A DNA stretch of 64,000 bases, from the NCBI RefSeq assembly GCF_020166515.1, contig NZ_JAINZT010000005.1:1-64000 (forward strand). Reading direction: 5' to 3'. Positions 51,780-60,674 of the stretch are shown here, piece by piece (within the stretch, counting starts at the first letter, position 1; the number at the start of each line of letters is the position of its first letter). Below the pieces are notes generated by a model. It worked only from the letters and a program-made list of their open reading frames with translations. It searched no databases and was not told where the DNA came from. This DNA is from Robertkochia flava. GTDB lineage: Bacteria > Bacteroidota > Bacteroidia > Flavobacteriales > Flavobacteriaceae. Made by a program: the position numbers and the translations under genes.

Positions 51780-52421
51780 TCAGATGACACGGGTAATGGT
51801 TAACCCGTCTCGTATAGGCAGCAGGACCGTTTCTACCCGTGGATCTTCATTGACCAGCCGGTTGTATTCCAGTAAGGCATTTGTTTGTTTGTCGTTGGCT
51901 TTAACCTCTTCCAGTACCTTTCCACTCCACAATACATTATCGGTGAGCAGTACTCCGCCGGTATTCATTTTATCAATGATACAGTGAAAGTAGGCGGGGT
52001 AATTTACCTTATCCGCATCGATAAACACCAGGTCGAATTTCTCTCCCATTTCCGGGATGATCTCCAGGGCGTTTCCCGTATACTGATAGATCTGCTTGCC
52101 CCATCCGCTAAGATCAAAATATTTTCGCTGCATATCAAAGAGCTCTTCATTAACGTCAATGGTGTGTAACTGGCCTTCGGGCGCCAGGCCTTCAGCAAGA
52201 CAGATCGCAGAATACCCCGTATAGGTGCCTATTTCCAATATCCTGGATGGACGGATAAGTTTGGAGAGCATGCTTAGCACTCTACCCTGAAAATGACCGC
52301 TTATCATTCGGGGTTGCAAGACCTTTAAATGGGTTTCTCTGGAGAGTTTCTTAAGAATAGCAGGTTCTTCCTGGGAGTGCTTTTCCACATAATCTTCCAG
52401 CTCCTTAGGGATAAAATGCAT
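51780..52421 (-). CDS. SAM-dependent O-methyltransferase (COMT-like)
   Basis: This is a 213-residue class I methyltransferase of the cation-dependent catechol/caffeoyl-CoA type. SAM motif I is ILEIGTYTGYSAICLAEGL, and the metal-binding aspartates are in DLVFIDADKVNYPAYF. LTDNVLWSGKV is typical. Substrates are probably small catechols or hydroxylated aromatics, but this is not fixed by sequence. It is a single gene, divergent from kynureninase by about 130 bases. Confidence 0.92.
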   Translation of the reverse strand: MHFIPKELEDYVEKHSQEEPAILKKLSRETHLKVLQPRMISGHFQGRVLSMLSKLIRPSRILEIGTYTGYSAICLAEGLAPEGQLHTIDVNEELFDMQRKYFDLSGWGKQIYQYTGNALEIIPEMGEKFDLVFIDADKVNYPAYFHCIIDKMNTGGVLLTDNVLWSGKVLEEVKANDKQTNALLEYNRLVNEDPRVETVLLPIRDGLTITRVI

Positions 52422-52550
52422 AATACAAGAGTTTATGCAAAGGTACTACCTCTGCTCCAGATGTCATAGCCCGTTTAATTGCAATGGCTAAACCCGGTAT
52501 GACTGATAAAGTTATTCTTATTTGTATTTTTAGACCCAAATAATTAGCAC

Positions 52551-53819
52551 ATGCAGTTGGAAAATACCTTAGCATTTTCAAGGAAGATGGATGCCGAAGA
52601 TCCTTTGGCGAAATACCGTTCAGAATTTATTATCCCTGAGCACAGGGGAAAACCGGTTATATATTTTACCGGAAATTCCCTTGGATTGCAGCCCAGGCGC
52701 ACAGAGAAATATGTGAAGGATATAATGGACGATTGGGCCAACCTTGGAGTTGAAGGGCATTTTAGTGCTGAAAAACCCTGGTGGGACTATCACGAACGAC
52801 TGGCAAAGCCGCTTTCAAAGATCGTCGGAGCAATGGAGGAGGAGGTGACGGTGATGAATACCCTGACGGTGAACTTACATCTTTTAATGGTGTCTTTCTA
52901 CCGGCCTGCCAGGAACAAATTTAAGATCCTGTGCGAAGAAAAGGCTTTTCCATCAGATCAGTATATGCTGAAGAGCCAGGCGAGATTTCACGGGTACGAC
53001 CCGGAAGAGGCCTTGATTGAGGTGAAGAAAAGAGAAGGGGAGCACCATTGGCGAACAGAAGATTTTCTCCAGGCCATAGAAGAACATAAGGATGAGCTCG
53101 CCCTGGTACTTATCGGGGGGGTGAACTATTACAACGGTCAGGTCATGGATATGGAAGTCATAACAAAAAAGGCCAGGGAAAATGGGATCATGGTAGGATG
53201 GGACCTCGCTCATGCTGCCGGGAATATCGAGTTGAAACTTCACGACTGGGATGTTGATTTTGCGGCCTGGTGCAGCTATAAATATATGAACAGTGGCCCG
53301 GGTAACCTTTCCGGGGTATTCATAAATCAGCGTTATCACGGTAAAGAAGATATTCCGCGTTTTGAAGGTTGGTGGGGCACCAAAAAAGAGACGCGTTTTT
53401 TGATGAAACCGGAATTTGAACCCATGCCCAATGCAGAAGCCTGGCAGTTGAGTAATGCTCCGGTCATGTCAATAGCTCCCTACCTGGCCTCTCTTACTAT
53501 GTTTGAGGAGGTAGGAATGGATAGCCTTCGGGAAAAAAGCAAGAAATTAACCGCTTACCTGGAATTTGTGTTGCGGGCCATCGAAGAGGAAGTCGGAGGT
53601 ACCTTCGAGATCATTACTCCGGAACAACGGGGTTGTCAGCTTTCGGTATTGCTGCACGGAGAAGGGAAGCGCCTGTTTGATTACCTGATGGCTGAAGGCG
53701 TTTTACCCGACTGGAGGGAGCCGAACGTGATCAGGCTGGCTCCGGTACCCTTCTACAATTCTTTCGAGGAAATGTATCAATTCGGACAAATTCTTAAAAA
53801 AGGAATTCTTCAAAAATAA
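52551..53819 (+). CDS. kynU: Kynureninase
   Basis: This PLP enzyme cleaves kynurenine or 3-hydroxykynurenine to anthranilate or 3-hydroxyanthranilate plus alanine. The 422-residue protein shows FTGNSLGLQPRR at the substrate site, DWANLGVEGHF, GWDLAHAAGNIEL with the PLP aspartate, the PLP lysine in WCSYKYMNSGPGN, and FEGWWGTKKETRF. Its partner kynurenine 3-monooxygenase is about 9 kb downstream, so the two probably serve tryptophan breakdown or NAD synthesis together. Confidence 0.97.
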   Translation: MQLENTLAFSRKMDAEDPLAKYRSEFIIPEHRGKPVIYFTGNSLGLQPRRTEKYVKDIMDDWANLGVEGHFSAEKPWWDYHERLAKPLSKIVGAMEEEVTVMNTLTVNLHLLMVSFYRPARNKFKILCEEKAFPSDQYMLKSQARFHGYDPEEALIEVKKREGEHHWRTEDFLQAIEEHKDELALVLIGGVNYYNGQVMDMEVITKKARENGIMVGWDLAHAAGNIELKLHDWDVDFAAWCSYKYMNSGPGNLSGVFINQRYHGKEDIPRFEGWWGTKKETRFLMKPEFEPMPNAEAWQLSNAPVMSIAPYLASLTMFEEVGMDSLREKSKKLTAYLEFVLRAIEEEVGGTFEIITPEQRGCQLSVLLHGEGKRLFDYLMAEGVLPDWREPNVIRLAPVPFYNSFEEMYQFGQILKKGILQK

Positions 53820-53858
53820 AAAAGAAAAGCCCGGGTAATCCCGGGCTTTTCTTTTTTA
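53817..53858. terminator. Long bidirectional terminator between kynU and the pirin gene
   Basis: The perfect stem is 19 bases long (outer A/T-rich part, inner AAAAGCCCGGG with CCCGGGCTTTT) with a TAAT loop. It overlaps the last bases of kynU and the pirin gene's stop codon. Confidence 0.9.
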
Positions 53859-54584
53859 CCCATTTACAGACGGGAGTCGCATCGGGACTTCCATGAGAAG
53901 TACCTGGGCATCTGTGATCGCTTTGATCTCGAGTGTATCGGTTTCGCTGATTCCCAGTCCATCCCTCCGCCCGAGATCGGTGTTATTAATGGAAACACTG
54001 CCTTCCAGAACAAAGGCATACACCCCGGTGTCCTGTCCTTTCAGTGCGTATGTGAGTTCCCTGTCTTTGTCCAGCTTGGTGATATGAAACCAGGCATCCT
54101 GGTTGATGGTTACACCTTCGTCATCGGCATTCGGAGAAACGATCTGCTGAAGTTTATTGTGACGTTCTTCAAGAGCCATGGAGATCTGGTCGTAAGAAGG
54201 GGTTACATTACGTTTTTTGGGCAGGATCCAGATCTGAAGAAATTTAACCTCCTTATCCTTGTTCTTGTTATACTCGCTGTGGAATACTCCGGTACCGGCG
54301 GTCATCGATTGTACATCGCCTTCCCGGATCACCGTTTTATTTCCCATGCTGTCTTCGTGTTCCAGGTCGCCGTATAAGGGAATGGAAATGATCTCCATAT
54401 TATCATGAGGATGCTTGCCAAATCCCATTCCGGGTGCCACGGTATCATCATTTAATACCCTGAGTACACCAAAATGAATACGTTCCGGATCGTAATAGTT
54501 TGCGAAACTAAAGGTGTGAAAACTATTTAGCCACCCGTGGTTGGCATGGCCTCTGCTGTCTGCTTTGTGAATGATGGTATGCAT
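53856..54584 (-). CDS. Pirin-family bicupin
   Basis: This is a 242-residue double-cupin iron protein. The metal ligands of the N-terminal cupin are visible: the two histidines in KHPHDNMEIISIPL and His/Glu in GVFHSEYNK. The HEDSMGN and MTAGTG signatures are also present. Bacterial pirins include quercetinases and redox regulators, and the role here is open. The ATG at 54584 begins MHTIIHKADSRGHANHGW, the usual start. The ATG at 54614 is an alternative. Confidence 0.9.
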   Translation of the reverse strand: MHTIIHKADSRGHANHGWLNSFHTFSFANYYDPERIHFGVLRVLNDDTVAPGMGFGKHPHDNMEIISIPLYGDLEHEDSMGNKTVIREGDVQSMTAGTGVFHSEYNKNKDKEVKFLQIWILPKKRNVTPSYDQISMALEERHNKLQQIVSPNADDEGVTINQDAWFHITKLDKDRELTYALKGQDTGVYAFVLEGSVSINNTDLGRRDGLGISETDTLEIKAITDAQVLLMEVPMRLPSVNG

Positions 54585-54660
54585 AGGATTTTTCTTTTTG
54601 TCAAAGATCTGCATCCTTCTTCTTCATGTCCATGTAAAAATGCGGAAAACTCCTGTAGGT

Positions 54661-55527
54661 TTACGCTTTAAGCGATGCTCTGAATTCACTTATCGAGGTT
54701 CCTGTGCAGGTTCTGAACATTTTACTGAGATGGGAAGGGTCCTGAAATCCGAGGTCATAGGCGATCTCTTTTACCGATGCCGGGGAGGTGAGAAGCCTTC
54801 TTTTGGCCGCCAGGACAAGCCGGTTTTGCAGGTATTCCTTGGTCGAGGTATTCATGTACTCCCTGTTGAGCTTGTTGAGGTAATTCGGGCTGATATGCAG
54901 GGCTTCTGCGTATTGAGAGGCTTTGTGCCATATTGTGATCTTCTCTTCCACCATGTCTTTGAAAGCACTTATCGTACTGATCGCATTGTCCAGGGTCTGG
55001 TTGACATGGCTGCCAGAGAGCTCACAAATAGCATGGCATTCAATCAAAAAGAGCTTTAAATAAGAGCCCAGGGCCTGGTACCTGAACTCTGACCGCTCCC
55101 GGAAACACCGCTCCATTTCTGTGCAGTGCTTTACCAGGGAGCCCATCACTTCCGCAGCAGGAGACAGGGGGGGACTCTCACCGTACTGCCTGAAAAGATT
55201 GATGTGATCCAGAAAGTGTTTGCTGATATTGGAATGAATAAGGAATTCGCGGTTAAATGCAATGACAAATCCCTGGTGGGTGTCTTCTTCAACGACCTGG
55301 TGGACCTGGTGGGGGCTGATAAAAAATATACTCCCCGGGCGGATGGGGTAGGCATTAAAATCGATTTTATGCATCCCCTCCCCGGAGGTGATCACGATGA
55401 TCACGTAGTAATCATGAGAGTGAGGCTCGTAGGTTGCGGGGACTCCGGGATCCGGGTCAGGGTTGATCCGGGCGATATTAAAGAAAGAATCGTCCTGAAA
55501 TGTATTCTTAAACTGCAGTTGTTTCAT
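54661..55527 (-). CDS. AraC-family transcriptional regulator
   Basis: The 288-residue protein has an N-terminal cupin ligand domain (PHSHDYYVIIVIT, HQVHQVVEED). Two C-terminal helix-turn-helix motifs follow (SPNYLNKLNREYM and VKEIAYDLGFQDPSHLSKMFR, shortened). It is divergent from an MFS transporter gene, with starts about 100 bases apart, a common regulator-target pairing. The ligand is unknown. Confidence 0.92.
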   Translation of the reverse strand: MKQLQFKNTFQDDSFFNIARINPDPDPGVPATYEPHSHDYYVIIVITSGEGMHKIDFNAYPIRPGSIFFISPHQVHQVVEEDTHQGFVIAFNREFLIHSNISKHFLDHINLFRQYGESPPLSPAAEVMGSLVKHCTEMERCFRERSEFRYQALGSYLKLFLIECHAICELSGSHVNQTLDNAISTISAFKDMVEEKITIWHKASQYAEALHISPNYLNKLNREYMNTSTKEYLQNRLVLAAKRRLLTSPASVKEIAYDLGFQDPSHLSKMFRTCTGTSISEFRASLKA

Positions 55528-55563
55528 AGCCCGACTTCACGCTTTTTTTGAAATGCTGGTACT

Positions 55564-55571
55564 CAAAAATA
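55564..55571 (-). promoter_or_regulatory. -7 element for the araC-type gene
   Basis: TATTTTTG on the minus strand fits TAnnTTTG and lies 37 bases before the regulator ATG. Confidence 0.5.
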
Positions 55572-55624
55572 CGGTAAACTTGTACGATTACAGTAGGATA
55601 TGTTTTAATTTAGTCTTCCTTTTT

Positions 55625-56779
55625 ATGAGAGCACTAAAACTCATACTTACGCAGCCGGAGTTTCTGGGTCCGGCATGGGTGTTCGCTTCTATCAACATCC
55701 TGATCGGGACCTGGGCGGTATACATTCCGGTGATCACCGGGCGACTCGGGATTTCTGAGGGAGCCCTGGGAATTGCCTTATTTTTCTTTGCCCTGGGTAC
55801 CATGATCAGTATTCCTGCCGCTCCATTGATATCAGAGCGATTGGGACTGGGGAAATCTGTTATTACCGGAGTTTTGTTGGTCTGTTTAAGTTTTGTCGGC
55901 CCATTCCTGGCTGCAGATCATGTTGGTTTATCCGTTGCCCTTTTCGTGGTGGGGGCTACCTCGGGCTTTACCGATATTGCGATGAATACCCTGGTTTCAG
56001 AACTGGAAGCCAGGCGCGGGGTACAGATCATGTCTGCCTCCCATGGCTTCTTTAGTCTCGGAGGGGTTTTAGGGGCAGGGCTTGGCAGTCTCTTAATGGG
56101 GTATTTCAGGACGCCTCTCTGGCATATCCTAATTGTTTCTGTTGTAGTTATCGCTATTAACCTGGTCCTGGCACGTCACTACAGCCGTATCACTACCCCG
56201 CCACGAACCTCAGAGCCTTTTTGTGTGAAATTACTCCATCCGTTGCTTGCCCTTGGCCTGGTATCTTTTATTATCATGGCAAGCGAAGGGGCCATGGTAG
56301 ACTGGAGCAGTTTGTATCTGGAAAAAGTGGCCAAGGCGCCAACTCCTTTTCTCATCGGGATGGGATATACTGTATTTTCTGTTTTTATGACCCTGGGTCG
56401 GTTCTTTGGTGACGAGGTAAGTCATCGCTTTGGCTCGTATACCATTATTATTTGCGGGTTGCTCTTAGGAACAGGGGGCTATCTGCTTATCCTTTCTGCT
56501 TACCCGGCATTGGCCATTACGGGCTTTGGCTGTGTAGGCCTTGGATTTTCAGTTATCATACCTGAGTTGTTCCGGTTGGGGGGGAGTCAAAAGGATGTAG
56601 ATACAGCAAAAGGTATATCCTTCATTGCAGGAACGGGATATTTGGGTTTTTTGACGGGACCGGTGATACTTGGTATTCTTGCGGAGTTGTATTCTCTTAA
56701 ATTGAGTTTCCTGGCTTTATTAGCCGGCGCAATAATAGCAGCATGGATTATGGTTAGAAGAAACAAAAAGGGCTCCTGA
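55625..56779 (+). CDS. MFS transporter
   Basis: The 384-residue protein has about twelve hydrophobic helices in two halves. The pattern resembles the FucP/YbjJ-like group (GALGIALFFFALGTMISIP, DIAMNTLVSELEARRG, SHGFFSLGGVLGAGLGSLL, shortened where needed). The DIAMN segment and MASEGAMVDWSSLYL are typical of sugar or drug exporter-like members. The substrate cannot be read. The ATG at 55625 was chosen because the longer frame adds 24 residues over the promoter region. It is divergent from the AraC regulator. Confidence 0.88.
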   Translation: MRALKLILTQPEFLGPAWVFASINILIGTWAVYIPVITGRLGISEGALGIALFFFALGTMISIPAAPLISERLGLGKSVITGVLLVCLSFVGPFLAADHVGLSVALFVVGATSGFTDIAMNTLVSELEARRGVQIMSASHGFFSLGGVLGAGLGSLLMGYFRTPLWHILIVSVVVIAINLVLARHYSRITTPPRTSEPFCVKLLHPLLALGLVSFIIMASEGAMVDWSSLYLEKVAKAPTPFLIGMGYTVFSVFMTLGRFFGDEVSHRFGSYTIIICGLLLGTGGYLLILSAYPALAITGFGCVGLGFSVIIPELFRLGGSQKDVDTAKGISFIAGTGYLGFLTGPVILGILAELYSLKLSFLALLAGAIIAAWIMVRRNKKGS

Positions 56780-56785
56780 AGAGCC
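56764..56785 (-). terminator. Terminator overlapping the end of the MFS gene
   Basis: GGGCTC pairs with GAGCCC around a five-base loop that contains the MFS stop codon. On the minus strand it is followed by five T residues, so it serves the convergent lipoprotein gene. Confidence 0.65.
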
Positions 56786-56796
56786 CGTAATGTCTT

Positions 56797-57456
56797 TTAG
56801 TTGTCTGTACTGACAGCGATATCGGTAAAGTACAGGCTGAAATGGCCTGTGTCATCCCGGTGCAGGGTAGAAAGCTTCAGCCCGCCTTCTTCCTCGTATT
56901 CTTCCCAGGTGGTCATCATGCAATTGCTCTCGGAGTTGTCTTCCCTGTATACCCATTCTTTTACCATATAATCTTCCCCAATGTAAAAATCATATGCATC
57001 TCCCGGGGTATATCCAACGGTATCCTCGTATAAGATGGTTAGCTTGTACAGGCTGTCTTTGCTGATGGGGGCCTCTGCCTTGATAATGGAGTCCATGCTG
57101 TAGCCCTCATCCCATACCAGCTTAAAGGGAGCAAGGAGCCAGTATGAATCGTTTATAAAGGCCTTATCTGCCTGCAGGGATCTTTCGTCTACGGCATCAC
57201 GGTTATAGGTTATGGTTTCTCCATTAACCGTCATGGAAACCTGTCCTGTTTTAGGATTCCAGATCCAGCTTCTTTCAAAATGCATGGTATCGCGGTCCAC
57301 ATTGAAGGTAAAGCGCAGTTCATCAATGGTGTTCCAGTTGTCCAGGCCATTGGCCATAGCTACCTTTTCCGTAAAACTTAAAGGTTTTTCAGGGGTATCA
57401 TTACAGGAGAATGTAATTGCAGCAAGCACCAGCAAAACAGAAAAGATATATCGCAT
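56797..57456 (-). CDS. Predicted lipoprotein, DUF6503-like
   Basis: The 219-residue protein has a lipoprotein signal ending at Cys18 (AAITFSC). The body has an LRFTFNV, SWIWNPKTGQVSMTVNGE and YWLLAPFKLVWDEG series, which resembles the flavobacterial DUF6503 family. The pattern suggests a beta-rich, LolA-like sheet. Function is unknown. It stands alone, convergent with the MFS gene. Confidence 0.78.
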   Translation of the reverse strand: MRYIFSVLLVLAAITFSCNDTPEKPLSFTEKVAMANGLDNWNTIDELRFTFNVDRDTMHFERSWIWNPKTGQVSMTVNGETITYNRDAVDERSLQADKAFINDSYWLLAPFKLVWDEGYSMDSIIKAEAPISKDSLYKLTILYEDTVGYTPGDAYDFYIGEDYMVKEWVYREDNSESNCMMTTWEEYEEEGGLKLSTLHRDDTGHFSLYFTDIAVSTDN

Positions 57457-57624
57457 AAGTATAGATTTTCGATAAAATTAAAGAATTATCGCGTATCCTC
57501 CTAACAACGATAAACTTAAGGAATATTTTTTAACTGTACGGGGTTACAGGATCTCTGCGGTCTTTTGTCAGGAAGTCTGGAAAAGCATGCGCCGATTTTG
57601 TATCTTTAAAAGAAAAACGAAGAG

Positions 57625-58050
57625 ATGTCAAAAAAGGAATATTCGAACGGGGAGGTTACCGTTGTTTGGAAACCCGGAATCTGTATACATTCTGCAGTTT
57701 GCGTCAAAGGATTGCCCAAGGTGTTCAGGCCGGATGAGAAACCCTGGATTCAGACAGAAGGAGGCAGTACAGATGAGATCATTGAGCAGGTTAAAAAATG
57801 TCCCTCGGGGGCGTTGAGTTACTTTATGAACGATAGTGAGGCCCAGGCTACCACGGCCGGCCATGAAAGAGAAACCCTGGTTGAGGTGTTAAAAGACGGA
57901 CCTCTGCTGGTACATGGAAAACTGCATGTGAATCATCCCGATGGTACGACCGAAGAAAAGGAAAAAACCACGGCTTTTTGCAGATGCGGGCATTCGGGCA
58001 ATAAACCTTTCTGTGACGGGGCGCACCGCAAGGCCGGGTTTGCAGGTTAA
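57625..58050 (+). CDS. Iron-sulfur protein: divergent 4Fe-4S domain fused to CDGSH domain
   Basis: The 141-residue protein has two parts. Residues about 10-70 match the divergent mono-cluster domain, with cysteines in KPGICIHSAVCVKGLP and KKCPSGALSY. Residues about 95-141 hold a CDGSH motif, CRCGHSGNKPFCDGAH, with the three cysteines and one histidine that bind a redox-active 2Fe-2S cluster. It is a soluble redox or cluster-transfer protein and its partner is unknown. It is convergent with the SDR gene. Confidence 0.9.
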   Translation: MSKKEYSNGEVTVVWKPGICIHSAVCVKGLPKVFRPDEKPWIQTEGGSTDEIIEQVKKCPSGALSYFMNDSEAQATTAGHERETLVEVLKDGPLLVHGKLHVNHPDGTTEEKEKTTAFCRCGHSGNKPFCDGAHRKAGFAG

Positions 58051-58060
58051 CTTTCTTTTA

Positions 58061-58822
58061 CTACATCAGGGCGTTAATACTCATTCCCCCGTCCGTAATA
58101 ATATTTTGTCCTGTAATATAGGAAGCTTTATCCATCGCAAGAAAGGCTATGGCAGCCGCGACTTCTTCCGGTTCAGCGATTCTTCTCATAGGGGTTCTCT
58201 GCAGTACCGGGCCGATCTTTTCCGGCTGTTTCAGTAATCCGCGCGTTAAAGGCGTTAAGGTAAACCAGGGTGATACGGCATTTACCCTGATGCCGTAGGA
58301 AGCCCATTCCACTGCCAGGCTCCTTGTCATTTGCAGGAGTCCGGACTTGGCCATGCCGTATGGGGCACCTGTATGGTCATCCAGGGTTGCCGCTACAGAG
58401 GATACATTGATTACAGAAGCCTTTCCGGATTTTTTAAGCAGGGTGAAGAACATTCTGCAAAGCATAAAGGGCGCCATCAGGTTCACTTCAACAACATCCC
58501 TGTATTCTTCCTCCGTATAGCTAACCGCCGCTTTTCGTATATTCATTCCGGCATTGTTAACCAAAATGTCAAGAACTCCGAACTCTTCCCTGACCAGGGC
58601 CCATAGTTTTGTTCTGTCTGTTTCCGAGGTTACATCGCTAACCACGCCTTTTACCTTATAGCCTTTCTCCAGGAATTCACGTTCTGTTGCGTCCAGGTCC
58701 GATTTGTTACGTCCGGTAAAAATGATCTCTGCTCCGAGCGATGCAAACTCCTCAACACAGGATTTGCCGATCCCTTTTGAGCCACCGGTAATTAAAGCTT
58801 TCTTATTTTGAAGATTCCACAT
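58061..58822 (-). CDS. Short-chain dehydrogenase/reductase
   Basis: The 253-residue classical SDR has the cofactor motif TGGSKGIGKSC, the NNAG motif, the catalytic serine in VINVSSVAATL and the YxxxK pair in YGMAKSG. It ends ITDGGMSINA. An arginine shortly after the cofactor turn (FTGRNKSDL) points to NADP(H). It resembles tropinone reductase-like enzymes, but the substrate is unknown. It lies downstream of the photolyase genes on the same strand, although a terminator-like hairpin lies between. Confidence 0.92.
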   Translation of the reverse strand: MWNLQNKKALITGGSKGIGKSCVEEFASLGAEIIFTGRNKSDLDATEREFLEKGYKVKGVVSDVTSETDRTKLWALVREEFGVLDILVNNAGMNIRKAAVSYTEEEYRDVVEVNLMAPFMLCRMFFTLLKKSGKASVINVSSVAATLDDHTGAPYGMAKSGLLQMTRSLAVEWASYGIRVNAVSPWFTLTPLTRGLLKQPEKIGPVLQRTPMRRIAEPEEVAAAIAFLAMDKASYITGQNIITDGGMSINALM

Positions 58823-59128
58823 ACGATAACTGCTTGAATACGAATATACTCATAAATGCAGAGGAATAGGAATAGAAACTCTGTACAAACAAAAAGCCCT
58901 TTGATCTTAGATCGACCAAAGGGCTTTCTTCCCTAAACTAATACCTACTACTATGTAATGATTACTTTATATACGTTGATTTAACACCTTTGGATCATGA
59001 GATTTTGTTTTTTTTGAAAAAAAATACTGGTTTTTTACAATTGGATGTAACTTCTTTATAATCATGTAGGTAAAAAGCTTTAGTCCATGTTAAAAGCACT
59101 GTCATTACCCCATAATCATGGTGAGACC
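58823..59128. other. Intergenic region between the SDR and FeS photolyase genes
   Basis: About 300 bases lie between two leftward genes. The only strong feature is a hairpin with a T run (58891-58927). The rest is A/T-rich with no good open frame. A short non-coding transcript ending at the hairpin is possible. Confidence 0.5.
58891..58927 (-). terminator. Terminator-like hairpin upstream of the SDR gene
   Basis: AAAGCCCTTT pairs perfectly with AAAGGGCTTT and is followed by T residues on the minus strand. It lies about 200 bases after the photolyase gene and about 70 before the SDR gene. Confidence 0.75.
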
Positions 59129-60664
59129 TTAAAATTTATCCGGGTTTTCCATGATAGCTCTGCTTCTTTTTCTGATCGCGATCAATTCGTTTTCATCTAT
59201 TTTATCCAGTAATCGATACATCATACCCATTCTGGGATTGTCTTTTAACTGTTCTTTCTTACTATCGAGAAAATTCCAGTAAAGCGCATTAAAGGGACAG
59301 GCAGTATCTCCCGTACGTTTTTTATGATCGTACTCACATCTTTTACAATAATTACTCATTTTATTGATGTAGTTGGCAGAAGCGATATAGGGTTTTGTGG
59401 CAAGAATGCCACCATCGGCATATTGGCTCATGCCCCGTGTATTTGTTATTTCTACCCATTCCACGGCATCGATATAAATTCCGAGGTACCAGAGATCCGT
59501 TTCATCGGGATGGGTTTGGGTAAGCAGGGCGAAGTTTCCGGTAACCATGAGCCGCTGAATATGGTGAGCGTAGGCGTGGTTCAGGCTGGTTTCAATACAG
59601 TGGTGTAAACAGTTCATTTTTGTCTTTCCGGTCCAGTAAAAATCCGGTAAGGGATTACTGTTGTTGAAAAAGTTATTGTCTTTATAACCGGGCATCTGCA
59701 TCCAGTATATACCTCTCATAAACTCCCTCCATCCCAGAATCTGCCTTATAAACCCTTCTACCTGACTGATGTGGATATCCCCGGAGGAGTTCCGGTAATG
59801 ATGGATGACCTTTTCGATGACCTCTCCGGGAGAAATGATCTTTGCGTTCAGGGCAAATGAAAGCCTGGAGTGGAAGAGAAAAGGTTCGCCGGTGTCCATG
59901 GCATCCTGGAAATCTCCGAAATGGGGCAGGAGGTTACAATTGAAATGCTCGAGAAGCGTCAGGGCATTTTCTCTTTGTATTGGCCAGTTAAATGCATCTG
60001 GATCTACCCTTCCTAAGAAGGGGAGCCCTGCTTTTTCTATGTCGTCATAAATCTCCCGGATATCATGATGGAACTTCGGGATGGACGGGATGCCGGGATC
60101 TCCTTTCCAGTTTTTCCGGTTAGACTTGTCATAGTTCCATTTGCCACCCTCAGGATCTCCATCTTCGTTTATAAGGATATGATGTTCTTTACGCATCATT
60201 CGGTAAAATGTTTCCATAAGCAGTTGCCGCTTTCCTTTAAAGAATTCTGACAGGGTGGTGCGTGAAGTAAAAAAATGCTCCGAATCCCATTTATTACAGG
60301 AGATATCCAGGCTTTCACAGACCCTTTCCAGTTGCTTATCCAGCCGGTACTCATCGGGCATCTGGTATTCAAATGTATCCGCATTGTACTCCTTTATGGT
60401 CCTGTAAATGAGATCCCGAAGGTTCTGAGGATTATCAGGGTCTGTTATCCTGAAATACACGACACGGTGTCCTTCGTTCTCAAGGTGTGCAGCAAATTTG
60501 CGCATGGCTGCAAAAAAAGCGATGAGCTTCTGAATGTGGTGGGTAACATAGGTGGCTTCCTGCTTCATTTCTGCCATGAGGTAGATCACCTCTGTATCGG
60601 TCGAGCTTAACCAGGAGTGATTTTCATTGAGTTGATCCCCTAAAATAAGACGAATCCTAGTCAT
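59129..60664 (-). CDS. Iron-sulfur photolyase-related protein (CPRP, PhrB-like)
   Basis: This 511-residue member of the cryptochrome/photolyase superfamily belongs to the FeS bacterial group, whose studied members repair (6-4) photoproducts. It starts TRIRLILGDQLNENHSWL. The FAD-binding half contains GFIRQILGWREFMRGIYW and NHAYAHHIQRLMVTGNF. The cluster cysteines are visible in NYCKRCEYDHKKRTGDTACPF, with another in NCLHHC. It starts ten bases after the cryptochrome-DASH gene and is cotranscribed with it. Confidence 0.93.
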   Translation of the reverse strand: MTRIRLILGDQLNENHSWLSSTDTEVIYLMAEMKQEATYVTHHIQKLIAFFAAMRKFAAHLENEGHRVVYFRITDPDNPQNLRDLIYRTIKEYNADTFEYQMPDEYRLDKQLERVCESLDISCNKWDSEHFFTSRTTLSEFFKGKRQLLMETFYRMMRKEHHILINEDGDPEGGKWNYDKSNRKNWKGDPGIPSIPKFHHDIREIYDDIEKAGLPFLGRVDPDAFNWPIQRENALTLLEHFNCNLLPHFGDFQDAMDTGEPFLFHSRLSFALNAKIISPGEVIEKVIHHYRNSSGDIHISQVEGFIRQILGWREFMRGIYWMQMPGYKDNNFFNNSNPLPDFYWTGKTKMNCLHHCIETSLNHAYAHHIQRLMVTGNFALLTQTHPDETDLWYLGIYIDAVEWVEITNTRGMSQYADGGILATKPYIASANYINKMSNYCKRCEYDHKKRTGDTACPFNALYWNFLDSKKEQLKDNPRMGMMYRLLDKIDENELIAIRKRSRAIMENPDKF

Positions 60665-60674
60665 TGCATATCAT

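Noticed and set aside
53010-53400. Antisense open frames within kynU and other core genes as overlapping genes
   Set aside because: All lack start context and family resemblance and disappear when the codon usage of the sense gene is considered.
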